Below are positions 33,503-40,166 of a stretch of DNA of 64,000 nt, one piece after another. Position 1 is the first letter of the stretch. Every line of letters starts with the position of its first letter. A program made the translations under genes and the position numbers. The stretch spans positions 59,671-123,670 of the forward strand of contig CBFFKJ010000004.1 in NCBI GenBank assembly GCA_965641885.1, written 5' to 3'. The DNA is from Pseudophaeobacter sp965641885 (GTDB lineage Bacteria > Pseudomonadota > Alphaproteobacteria > Rhodobacterales > Rhodobacteraceae). The notes under the pieces are model-generated. The model was not told the DNA's origin. It ran no database searches and saw only the letters and a list, made by a program, of their open reading frames with translations.

Positions 33503-33715
33503 TCAAAGACCGCCGACGGCAAAGCCTTGTCGACCATCAGAACAAACAACACGCGCTACGTCGACAGAGGACGAGGATATCAACCGACACCCGTCGGGGA
33601 GGATGATCGATGCCTGCTTGGTGGAAACGATGACCTCCCGCTCGGGACAGTCTTCAAGACTTGCGGCGCATCCGCCAAGCGTTGTAATCGTCAGCAACCA
33701 TGCGCTTGCTCGCAT
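33503..33715 (-). CDS. Small predicted lipoprotein, unknown
   Basis: A 70-residue product with a signal and lipobox (TTLGGC, Cys about 16) and three more cysteines (EDCPE, PDGCRL, VVCSDG). It lies between scsB and the DUF2933 gene in the same direction and fits the operon spacing. I do not recognise the family and its shortness makes it less certain. Confidence 0.5.
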   Translation of the reverse strand: MRASAWLLTITTLGGCAASLEDCPEREVIVSTKQASIILPDGCRLISSSSVDVARVVCSDGRQGFAVGGL

Positions 33716-33728
33716 TTTCCCGCGCAAA

Positions 33729-34031
33729 TTATCGCCTGTTGCGTGCAACCACGGGAATCGCAGAAGGCACGGACACGGGTGTTTCTTCGATACTGCCTTT
33801 CTCTTCGTTCGAATGGCACGACTTTCCCATAAATTTGTGCATCACGAGATGCGCACCGACGCAAAGCAGGAGTGGGGCGAAAGCCGCTGCATTGCCCCAC
33901 ATGCCCGCCAATGTGCCGCCGGCAAGAAAAAATCCCGCAATGGGCAGCAGCATGACGACGCAACACGCCATCATTCCGTAATGCATGAGCCTGTCCGTGA
34001 TCGGCTTTTTTCTGTGGTTTTGGTGGTCCAT
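33729..34031 (-). CDS. DUF2933-like small membrane protein
   Basis: A 100-residue protein with a His-rich start (DHQNHRKK), two helices (GMMACCVVMLLPIAGFFLAG and AFAPLLLCVGAHLVMH) and KSCH at the membrane edge. This arrangement matches DUF2933 proteins found in copper loci. ATG 34031 follows GAGG. It is probably first in a minus-strand unit with the small lipoprotein and scsB. Confidence 0.75.
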   Translation of the reverse strand: MDHQNHRKKPITDRLMHYGMMACCVVMLLPIAGFFLAGGTLAGMWGNAAAFAPLLLCVGAHLVMHKFMGKSCHSNEEKGSIEETPVSVPSAIPVVARNRR

Positions 34032-34059
34032 GACACCCTCATTGTCTCGTTCTTCGCGC

Positions 34060-34090
34060 CATTTGCGACCCTCCAGCAGGGTAAGGTCAA
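34060..34090 (-). promoter_or_regulatory. Possible MerR-type promoter of the DUF2933-scsB unit
   Basis: On the minus strand TTGACC (34090-34085), 19 bp and CAAATG (34065-34060). Only the right half of the spacer (CTGGAGGGTC) resembles the copper dyad; the left half (TTACCCTG) does not. The -35 and spacing support it, the dyad does not, so this is a weak call. Confidence 0.35.
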
Positions 34091-34093
34091 GGA

Positions 34094-34108
34094 TACAAAT
34101 GGATACAC
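34094..34108 (-). promoter_or_regulatory. Candidate response-regulator box
   Basis: On the minus strand GTGTA TCCAT TTGTA, sharing the N5 spacer TCCAT and half-sites with 24506-24520. It is 80 bp upstream of the ldt at 34188 and just beside the DUF2933 promoter region, so it could serve either direction. Confidence 0.5.
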
Positions 34109-34187
34109 TTCTCGCGGCCTTGTCAGGTTGCCTGATGCCGGGTCTCCCGTAAAAGAGATGCAACAAACCCGAGGCTAGGAGTGTGTC

Positions 34188-34748
34188 ATGACGACATTGC
34201 GAAACAAAAAGATCAATCGACGAAGCCTATTGGGGTATGCGGCTGTCGCTTTGGCTGCACCAAGCGTGGTTCGAGCCGAAACCATTCGCCGCAACATTTC
34301 TTCTTTCCGAGTTCATGACTGGCAAGACCACTTCGACGCACTCGGAAAGGGGATCATCATCTCCGATACCGTGACGAAGTCGCTCCAGCATTGGACATCA
34401 GATGGCGAGATGCGGATCTACCCAACTTCCGTTCCGCTGACCGACGAACTCACCAAACGCGGTTACACCGAAGTGGTGGAAAAACGCAAAAACCCCAGTT
34501 GGGCGCCAACGCCCTCCATGCGGGAACGCAATCCGGAATGGCCGGCTCGTGTCGAGGGGGGTGATCCGGACAACCCCTTGGGCACTCGTGCACTGTACCT
34601 GTCGTGGCAGTACTACCGTATTCACGGGACACAGGATACGCGCAAGATCGGCCGTCGGTCGTCAAACGGCTGCATCGGTTTGTTCAACAAACAAATCGAG
34701 GAGGTCTATGAGCGCATGCCTGTCGGCACTCAGGTCAAACTCATCTGA
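34188..34748 (+). CDS. Periplasmic L,D-transpeptidase (YkuD)
   Basis: A 186-residue protein with a Tat-like signal (INRRSLLGYAAVALAAPSVVRA), then a YkuD domain with His146 (RIHGTQDT) and catalytic Cys162 (SSNGCIGL). It carries the PTPSMRERNPEWP motif shared with the broken copy at 16002-16461, its closest relative. It begins a plus-strand run ldt-cytochrome-cytochromes-MCO-scsC. ATG 34188 follows GGAG. Expression may be driven through the box at 34094-34108. Confidence 0.88.
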   Translation: MTTLRNKKINRRSLLGYAAVALAAPSVVRAETIRRNISSFRVHDWQDHFDALGKGIIISDTVTKSLQHWTSDGEMRIYPTSVPLTDELTKRGYTEVVEKRKNPSWAPTPSMRERNPEWPARVEGGDPDNPLGTRALYLSWQYYRIHGTQDTRKIGRRSSNGCIGLFNKQIEEVYERMPVGTQVKLI

Positions 34749-34776
34749 CACAACGGGCAAGACGGAAGACACAAGC

Positions 34777-35235
34777 ATGGATAAATTGACCGCACTTATC
34801 GCAGCCGTAGTTATAGCTGGCGGGGGAGTTGCAACTTGGCAGTTCATTTCTGCGGAAGATACAGCGATGGGTCATTCCATGACGCCTCCTGACACGAGTA
34901 AGATAGAAGCAGGCGACCCAATCGTTCAGGTCCAACTGCCGGCAGAATTCTCGGAGCAAGCCACGATTGGGAAAACCATATTCGAGGCTAAGTGTTCCGA
35001 GTGCCATGGAGCAAACGCAGCGGGACAAAACGGGATTGCCCCGCCTCTTGTGCACAAGATTTACGAGCCAAGCCACCATTCAGACATGGCCTTTGTTCTG
35101 GCCGCTCAAAATGGCGTGCGTGCGCATCACTGGAAATTCGGTAATATGCCAAGGATCGAAGGACTGACACAAGGAGACGTCAAGATGGTTGCCGCCTATG
35201 TCCGCGAACTACAGCGGGCCAACGGGATTGACTGA
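34777..35235 (+). CDS. Membrane-anchored monoheme cytochrome c
   Basis: A 152-residue protein with an N-terminal helix (about 5-22), a single CSECH heme site (Cys73, Cys76, His77) and likely axial Met in FGNMP. The segment PPLVHKIYEPSHHSDMAFVLAAQNG (split here by its histidines) is almost the same in the protein at 62813-63253, so the two are clear paralogues. It probably carries electrons at the outer face of the inner membrane. The stop and next start overlap (TGATG). Confidence 0.87.
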   Translation: MDKLTALIAAVVIAGGGVATWQFISAEDTAMGHSMTPPDTSKIEAGDPIVQVQLPAEFSEQATIGKTIFEAKCSECHGANAAGQNGIAPPLVHKIYEPSHHSDMAFVLAAQNGVRAHHWKFGNMPRIEGLTQGDVKMVAAYVRELQRANGID

Positions 35236-35564
35236 TGCGTTGGTCGAAGACAAACCGATGGATTCTGTCGATCGTTTTCGGCCTTTTCCAAGTGGTTCTC
35301 GGAGTGCCTGAGGCGCCAGCGTTTCATGGTGAAGCGTCCTTGGCGCAAGAATTTCACGCTCACGAAGATGTAGGGTCATCGACGAACGAGGCCTCTGGCC
35401 ACTGTCATCCGGGACTCGATTGTTCTGTCACGGCTGTGGTGTTTCTCCAGCCAAACGTGGTTTACGAGCCTCAGTTGCTGACGGCTGTCATGCAAGACGC
35501 CGCGACCCAACTAACAGAGTTGCGCTCCACCAGCGATCCTCCACCGCCACGACGGTGGGTCTGA
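35235..35564 (+). CDS. Small secreted His/Cys protein, unknown
   Basis: A 109-residue protein with a signal peptide (to about 29), EFHAHED, a CHPGLDC cluster near residue 57 and a proline-rich C-terminus. The C-x-x-G-x-x-C...VVFL arrangement recurs in the product of 56534-56950. It may bind metal in the periplasm; the family was not recognised (DUF2946-like proteins are one possibility). Confidence 0.6.
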   Translation: MRWSKTNRWILSIVFGLFQVVLGVPEAPAFHGEASLAQEFHAHEDVGSSTNEASGHCHPGLDCSVTAVVFLQPNVVYEPQLLTAVMQDAATQLTELRSTSDPPPPRRWV

Positions 35565-35607
35565 TTTCACATCGCTCGAAAAGCAGACCCAAAGAAGGAT
35601 CCAAGAC

Positions 35608-36201
35608 ATGAAGAAGACAACTATCACAGCGGCAGTGTTGATTGCAGGAACCGCGGTTGCGGCATTTGCGCATAGCGGTGCCACGGGCATCGTAAAGGAA
35701 CGCATGGATGCCATGGCCGCCATGGGAAAGGCAGTCAAAACCGTAGCCCCGATGATGCGGGGTGAAACGGCCTATGACGCAGAAACAGTGGGCGATGCAG
35801 CGCGCCTGTTCCAGCAGCACGCCGGCGAGAGCATGACAAAGCTGTTCCCGGAGGGCACGGGGGGCATGCCCTCGGAAGCCAAAGACGAGGTGTGGACCGA
35901 TTGGGACCGCTTCGCAGCATTGGCAAGTCAGCTGGAGGAATACTCTGAGGGCCTGGAACGCGCAGCCGACAATGGGTTAGGCGGCATGGGTGGCAATACC
36001 TCCACGGATGGCGCCTCGATGATGGGCGGCGGATCCATGATGGGAAGCGATACAACCATGATGGGCGGGAGCGCGATGATGGGCAGAGGCGGCATGATGG
36101 ATGCCGCCGCCATTTCCGAAATGCCCGCCGACGCGGCATTCGCGATGACGACCCAGGTCTGTTCCGCATGCCATGAACGCTTCCGGGCGGAAGAAGACTA
36201 A
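35608..36201 (+). CDS. Class II cytochrome c (cytochrome c'-like) with Met-rich insert
   Basis: A 197-residue secreted protein with the four-helix class II layout: KERMDAMAAMGK near the N-terminus (axial-ligand region) and a C-terminal CSACH (Cys185, Cys188, His189). Between the last two helices lies an unusual Met/Gly-rich insert (about 127-164, about ten methionines as MM pairs), absent from ordinary cytochromes c'. It suggests Cu(I) binding next to a heme. It lies in the cytochrome-MCO run, 2 bp before the diheme gene. Confidence 0.88.
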   Translation: MKKTTITAAVLIAGTAVAAFAHSGATGIVKERMDAMAAMGKAVKTVAPMMRGETAYDAETVGDAARLFQQHAGESMTKLFPEGTGGMPSEAKDEVWTDWDRFAALASQLEEYSEGLERAADNGLGGMGGNTSTDGASMMGGGSMMGSDTTMMGGSAMMGRGGMMDAAAISEMPADAAFAMTTQVCSACHERFRAEED

Positions 36202-36203
36202 CC

Positions 36204-37121
36204 ATGCGCCGGTTTTTGACACTCGTCAGCGGGGTCGCCGTGCTTGGCACGGCCGGCCTCGGCGCTGTTATTGCATGGCCTGTCGGCAGTGCAGTGACTC
36301 CGATTGCAACAGAGGGCAATGTCGACCGGGGCGCATATTTGGCGCGCGCCAGTGGGTGCATTGCCTGTCATACCAATTTTGAAGCGGGCGGCGCACCACT
36401 TGCCGGAGGGGCGCCGCTCGAAACCCCGTTCGGAACGTTCTATCCGCCCAACCTGACGACCGACCCCAAACATGGCATGGGCGAATGGACGGCAGAACAG
36501 TTCGCAAAAGCCGTGCGGCAGGGGATCGGCCCCGATGGAACGCCCTACTATCCATCTTTCCCATATACGTTCTATGCGGATTTTTCTGACCAGGATATCG
36601 CTGACCTCTGGGCGGCGTTTCAAACCGTGCCGCCCGTGGACGAACCTGCACCAGAAAACGATGTCAGCTTCCCATTCGATCAACGATGGGGGCTGAAGCT
36701 CTGGCGAGCGGCGTTCTTCTACGATCCGGATACCGAACCGGTTGAAGGGCGAAGCGGCGCATGGAACCGCGGACGGGAATTGGTGCGCGGTGCGGCACAT
36801 TGCGGAGCCTGCCATACGCCGCGCAATCTTGCAGGAGGTCGCGATATCGGTGCTTCCTTTGCAGGCAACGCCCAGCTTCCCGGTGGCAGCAAGGCACCCG
36901 CGATACGGCCAAAAGACCTGGCCAAAAACGACTGGACGGTTTCAAACCTCGCTTATGCGCTCCAGACCGGCATCACCCCTTCGGGCGATGCTTTCGGCGG
37001 CAGCATGGCGGAAGTGGTTCGCGAGGGAACTCGGTTTCTGACACCTGCCGATCGCGAAGCGATGGCGCTTTTCCTGCTGAACAAGGACACGGTCGAGGCG
37101 GAGAACCCCGCTTCGAACTAA
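36204..37121 (+). CDS. Diheme cytochrome c
   Basis: A 305-residue protein with an N-terminal membrane helix and two class I heme domains: CIACH (Cys52, Cys55) and CGACH (Cys200, Cys203). The layout, including PFGTFYPPNLTTDP and AHCGACHTPRN, resembles cytochrome subunits of membrane dehydrogenases and other periplasmic diheme electron carriers. No dehydrogenase is nearby; the next gene is an MCO. Confidence 0.88.
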   Translation: MRRFLTLVSGVAVLGTAGLGAVIAWPVGSAVTPIATEGNVDRGAYLARASGCIACHTNFEAGGAPLAGGAPLETPFGTFYPPNLTTDPKHGMGEWTAEQFAKAVRQGIGPDGTPYYPSFPYTFYADFSDQDIADLWAAFQTVPPVDEPAPENDVSFPFDQRWGLKLWRAAFFYDPDTEPVEGRSGAWNRGRELVRGAAHCGACHTPRNLAGGRDIGASFAGNAQLPGGSKAPAIRPKDLAKNDWTVSNLAYALQTGITPSGDAFGGSMAEVVREGTRFLTPADREAMALFLLNKDTVEAENPASN

Positions 37122-37164
37122 CATCACGCGGGGGCAACAAGCCCTCGCTTTATCGAGGATCGAA

Positions 37165-38559
37165 ATGAAACAAACACGTCGGGATTTCTTGCGCCATGCG
37201 ACACTGGCGGCCTGCGCGGCGGCCATCCCGCGGTCGGCTTATGCCGCAACCCCGTTCGAGGACGTGGTTGCCAAGGTTGCGCGTCAACAGCTTCTTCCGG
37301 ACACCTACCCGGGAACAGAGATCTGGGGCTATGACGGCCTCGTTCCGGCTCCGGAAATTCGGGTCGCTCAAGGCGATCGGGTGCGCCGCAGGTTCCGCAA
37401 CGAGGTTCCTGACCCCAGTTCGGTTCACTGGCACGGAATCCGGATCGACAACGCGATGGATGGCGTTTCAGGGCTGACCCAGGAGCCCGTGGCACCGGGT
37501 GAAACCTTTGACTACGACTTCGTCGTACCAGACGCGGGCACCTATTGGTATCACGCGCATAATCGCTCATACGAGCAAGTCGCGCGTGGTTTGCGCGGTG
37601 CCTTGATCGTCGAAGAGGCCGATGGGCCGGACATCGACAGCGAGGAAGTCATCGTTCTGGAGGACTGGTTGCTCGACCCTGAGAGCGGGCAGCTGTTCGA
37701 CAATTTCGAACAGCCTATGATGATGAGCCATAGTGGACGTACCGGCAACTTCATCACGACCAATGGGCGCTATGACCTGACCTTGCCCGCGAAGCGTAAC
37801 GAACGCATTCGCTTGCGCATCATCAACGCAGCTAGCGCGCGGATTTTCCCGCTGAGGCTATCGGGGGTGAGTGGCTGGACGATGGCCCTGGATGGGATGC
37901 CTATCGGCCAACCCCAGCCGGTTGACGGTGAATTGATCCTCGGTCCCGCACAGCGCGTGGACCTGATCGTCGATGTGACCGCAGACGAAGGCGGAACCGC
38001 AGAGGTGCTGCGCATCGGCGATGATGATCAACTGACCCCGCTGGTGACTTTTTCCGTCGATGGCACAACCAGTTCAGTACCGAGAGACAAGCCGCTGCCG
38101 CTGCCGCCGAATCCCGCGGCACACGCGCCGGACCTTGCCGAAGCGCGTGATTTGCGACTGGTCATGTCCGGTGGAGCAATGGGGCGGATGCAGTCTGCCA
38201 TGCTCGGAGGGGAACGCCTTGGGTTTCGTCAGCTTGCCCAGGCGGGCAAGTTCTGGGCCCTGAATGATGTCGCCGAAATGACCGACACGCCATTGGCCGA
38301 TCTATCCCTGAACGAGCCGGTGCGCTTGAAGATCGAGAACCAGACCGTGTTCCCACATGCGATGCACCTGCACGGAATGCATTTCCGTGAGCTGCGCCCC
38401 GACGGCGCGTTCGGACCGATGCGCGACACGATCCTGTTGGCTGGCAACGAGTCCCGCGAGATCGCCTTTACGGCGGACAATCCCGGCAAGTGGCTGTTCC
38501 ATTGCCACATGCTCAGCCACGCCGCGTCCGGCATGACAACCTGGATGCGGGTCACATGA
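37165..38559 (+). CDS. Multicopper oxidase, three-domain (CueO/laccase-like)
   Basis: A 464-residue Tat-exported protein (TRRDFLR, 4-10). All four copper-ligand motifs are present: VHWHGIR, YWYHAHN, HAMHLHG and HCHMLSH, so both the type 1 site and the trinuclear centre should be intact. Likely a Cu(I) oxidase using oxygen. It is flanked and coupled (ATGA overlap) to a cytochrome c gene, an uncommon pairing. Similar in size to the MCO at 45576-46871. Confidence 0.92.
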   Translation: MKQTRRDFLRHATLAACAAAIPRSAYAATPFEDVVAKVARQQLLPDTYPGTEIWGYDGLVPAPEIRVAQGDRVRRRFRNEVPDPSSVHWHGIRIDNAMDGVSGLTQEPVAPGETFDYDFVVPDAGTYWYHAHNRSYEQVARGLRGALIVEEADGPDIDSEEVIVLEDWLLDPESGQLFDNFEQPMMMSHSGRTGNFITTNGRYDLTLPAKRNERIRLRIINAASARIFPLRLSGVSGWTMALDGMPIGQPQPVDGELILGPAQRVDLIVDVTADEGGTAEVLRIGDDDQLTPLVTFSVDGTTSSVPRDKPLPLPPNPAAHAPDLAEARDLRLVMSGGAMGRMQSAMLGGERLGFRQLAQAGKFWALNDVAEMTDTPLADLSLNEPVRLKIENQTVFPHAMHLHGMHFRELRPDGAFGPMRDTILLAGNESREIAFTADNPGKWLFHCHMLSHAASGMTTWMRVT

Positions 38560-39038
38560 GGTATCTCGTTTGGTCCGTTCCGATCACTGTTGTCGCAGCC
38601 GCTTTCACCTATTGGCTCTCGACCAGTGCATCCTCGGATGTCGGCAGCGCGTCCAAGGCGGAGAGCTCCGACATCCAAGAAGGCGCGTTGCTCTACGCAG
38701 ACAACTGCGCGTCTTGTCATGGCGCAAATCTGGAAGGCCAGCCGGAATGGCGAACGCCCGGCGCGGATGGGCGCCTGCCAGCACCACCGCATGATGAGAC
38801 GGGTCACACCTGGCATCATCCTGACAGCCTGCTCTTCGATTACACAAAACTGGGGGGTGCGGCGCTTCTGGCGCGTCAGGGTGTCGAATACGACAGCGGA
38901 ATGCCGGGTTTCGCAGACGTGCTGACCGACCAGCAAATTCACAACATCCTGGCCTTCATCCGGTCCACCTGGCCAGACCGCGTTCGCGAAGTCCAGGCCG
39001 CGCGGACAGAAGCCGACGAACAACGGGGAGATAATTAA
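38556..39038 (+). CDS. Membrane-anchored monoheme cytochrome c
   Basis: A 160-residue protein with an N-terminal helix (about 4-22), one CASCH site (Cys51, Cys54) and a candidate axial Met in GMPGF. The C-terminal region IHNILAFIRSTWP is typical of small class I cytochromes. Its ATG overlaps the MCO stop by 4 bp, so MCO and cytochrome are produced together. Confidence 0.87.
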   Translation: MRYLVWSVPITVVAAAFTYWLSTSASSDVGSASKAESSDIQEGALLYADNCASCHGANLEGQPEWRTPGADGRLPAPPHDETGHTWHHPDSLLFDYTKLGGAALLARQGVEYDSGMPGFADVLTDQQIHNILAFIRSTWPDRVREVQAARTEADEQRGDN

Positions 39039-39039
39039 A

Positions 39040-39771
39040 ATGCGTTTCAGACAAGCCTTCACGACTGTCGCGATAGCTGCCTTGCTTCCGATACCGGTAC
39101 TCGCCGACGAACTGTCAGAGTCCCGGGTCAAGGAACTTGTGCTCGAGGCAATCCGCGAGAACCCGGAGATTGTCATGGAGGCCGTGGCGATCCTCGAACA
39201 GAGGCAGGCGCAAGCGCAGGAGCTCAGTCAGGCCCAAGTTCTGAATGACCAGCGCGATCTGATCGAGAACGATCCGAATGCGCCGGTTCTCGGCAACCCG
39301 GAAGGGGACGTCACCGTTGTGGAATTTTTCGACTACAACTGTCCCTATTGTCGGCGGGTCAAACCCGAGGTGCGGGCTTTGATCGAAGAGGATCCAAACA
39401 TTCGCCTCGTCTATCGTGAATGGCCCATTCTCGGAGACGGATCGGTGTTCGCCGCGAAAGCGGCCTTGGCAGCGCGCAAGCAGGACAAATACGAAGAGTT
39501 TCACTGGGCGATGATGGGGCTGGAAGGCCGCGCGGAAGAGGCCTCCGTGCTGCGCGTTGCCGAGGAGATCGGCCTGGATATCGCGCAGTTGCGCAAGGAC
39601 ATGGAGGCCCCCGAGGTCGAAGAGCACATTGCGACATCCATGCAACTGACCCAAGCTCTGGGCTTCAACGGCACGCCGTCTTTCGTGATCGGTGACGCGC
39701 TGGTGCCTGGCTTTGTCGAAAAGGCGCAGCTTGCCGACTTGGTCGAAGAAGCCCGCAAAGACGAAGACTGA
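39040..39771 (+). CDS. scsC: DsbA-family protein ScsC-like (CPYC)
   Basis: A 243-residue secreted protein: signal peptide to about 22, an N-terminal helical stalk (about 27-75, like the trimerisation stalk of ScsC proteins), then a DsbA fold with FFDYNCPYCRR (Cys101, Cys104) and cis-proline loop NGTPSFVIG. ScsC is kept reduced by ScsB and isomerises disulfides misformed by copper. It closes the plus-strand run and is followed by a hairpin. Confidence 0.87.
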   Translation: MRFRQAFTTVAIAALLPIPVLADELSESRVKELVLEAIRENPEIVMEAVAILEQRQAQAQELSQAQVLNDQRDLIENDPNAPVLGNPEGDVTVVEFFDYNCPYCRRVKPEVRALIEEDPNIRLVYREWPILGDGSVFAAKAALAARKQDKYEEFHWAMMGLEGRAEEASVLRVAEEIGLDIAQLRKDMEAPEVEEHIATSMQLTQALGFNGTPSFVIGDALVPGFVEKAQLADLVEEARKDED

Positions 39772-39779
39772 AAGTTCTT

Positions 39780-39807
39780 GCCCGGACCGCCCCTGGGTGG
39801 TCCGGGC
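39780..39807. terminator. Inverted repeat after scsC, possible terminator
   Basis: GCCCGGACC (39780-39788) pairs with GGTCCGGGC (39799-39807) across a 10-base loop. No clear T-run follows on either strand, so it may be a bidirectional stop between the convergent scsC and copZ genes or an mRNA stabiliser. Confidence 0.55.
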
Positions 39808-39813
39808 ACTGCA

Positions 39814-40014
39814 TCAAGCGGCCGCAGGTTCCACGTCATAGCCCGCATCCCGAATGATCGCTTGGACCTGATCGGCTGGTAACACGCTGTCGACACGCAC
39901 TTGTCGGGCAGAAAGGTCACATTCTACGCCTGCATTCGGATCTGCGGTTTTCACTGCGCTTTCGATTGCTGCGGTGCAATGCCCACAGCTCATGTCCGGA
40001 ACGCTGAACTTCAT
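39814..40014 (-). CDS. copZ: Copper chaperone CopZ (HMA domain)
   Basis: A 66-residue single HMA domain with MSCGHC (Cys9, Cys12) that carries Cu(I) to the CopA ATPase. ATG 40014 was chosen because it yields exactly one HMA domain and lies below the copper promoter at 40047-40077. It is divergent from copA. Confidence 0.92.
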   Translation of the reverse strand: MKFSVPDMSCGHCTAAIESAVKTADPNAGVECDLSARQVRVDSVLPADQVQAIIRDAGYDVEPAAA

Positions 40015-40046
40015 CGGAACCACTCCTTGATCTGATTTCTGCCGGT

Positions 40047-40077
40047 GACATGGGGCTTCCCCGCGCTGGAAGGTCAA
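40047..40077 (-). promoter_or_regulatory. CueR-type promoter of copZ
   Basis: Minus strand TTGACC (40077-40072), a 19-bp spacer and CATGTC (40052-40047). The spacer, TTCCAG CGC GGGGAAG, keeps the left half of the copper dyad and a degenerate right half. It is 29 bp from the -35 of the copA promoter, so the two divergent copper promoters share one regulatory region. Confidence 0.68.
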
Positions 40078-40105
40078 GAGAAGAAATTTATTTGGCGCCC
40101 TCCCA

Positions 40106-40136
40106 TTGACCCTCCAGTTACTGGAAGCCCTACATT
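40106..40136 (+). promoter_or_regulatory. CueR-type promoter of copA
   Basis: TTGACC (40106-40111), a 19-bp spacer and TACATT (40131-40136) with the dyad CTCCAG TTA CTGGAAG. This is the clearest copper-sensor promoter in the window. Transcription should begin near 40143, which favours ATG 40167 over ATG 40146 for copA. Confidence 0.85.
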
Positions 40137-40166
40137 CCACCTCGAATGGAAAAACAGGTGAAACAT

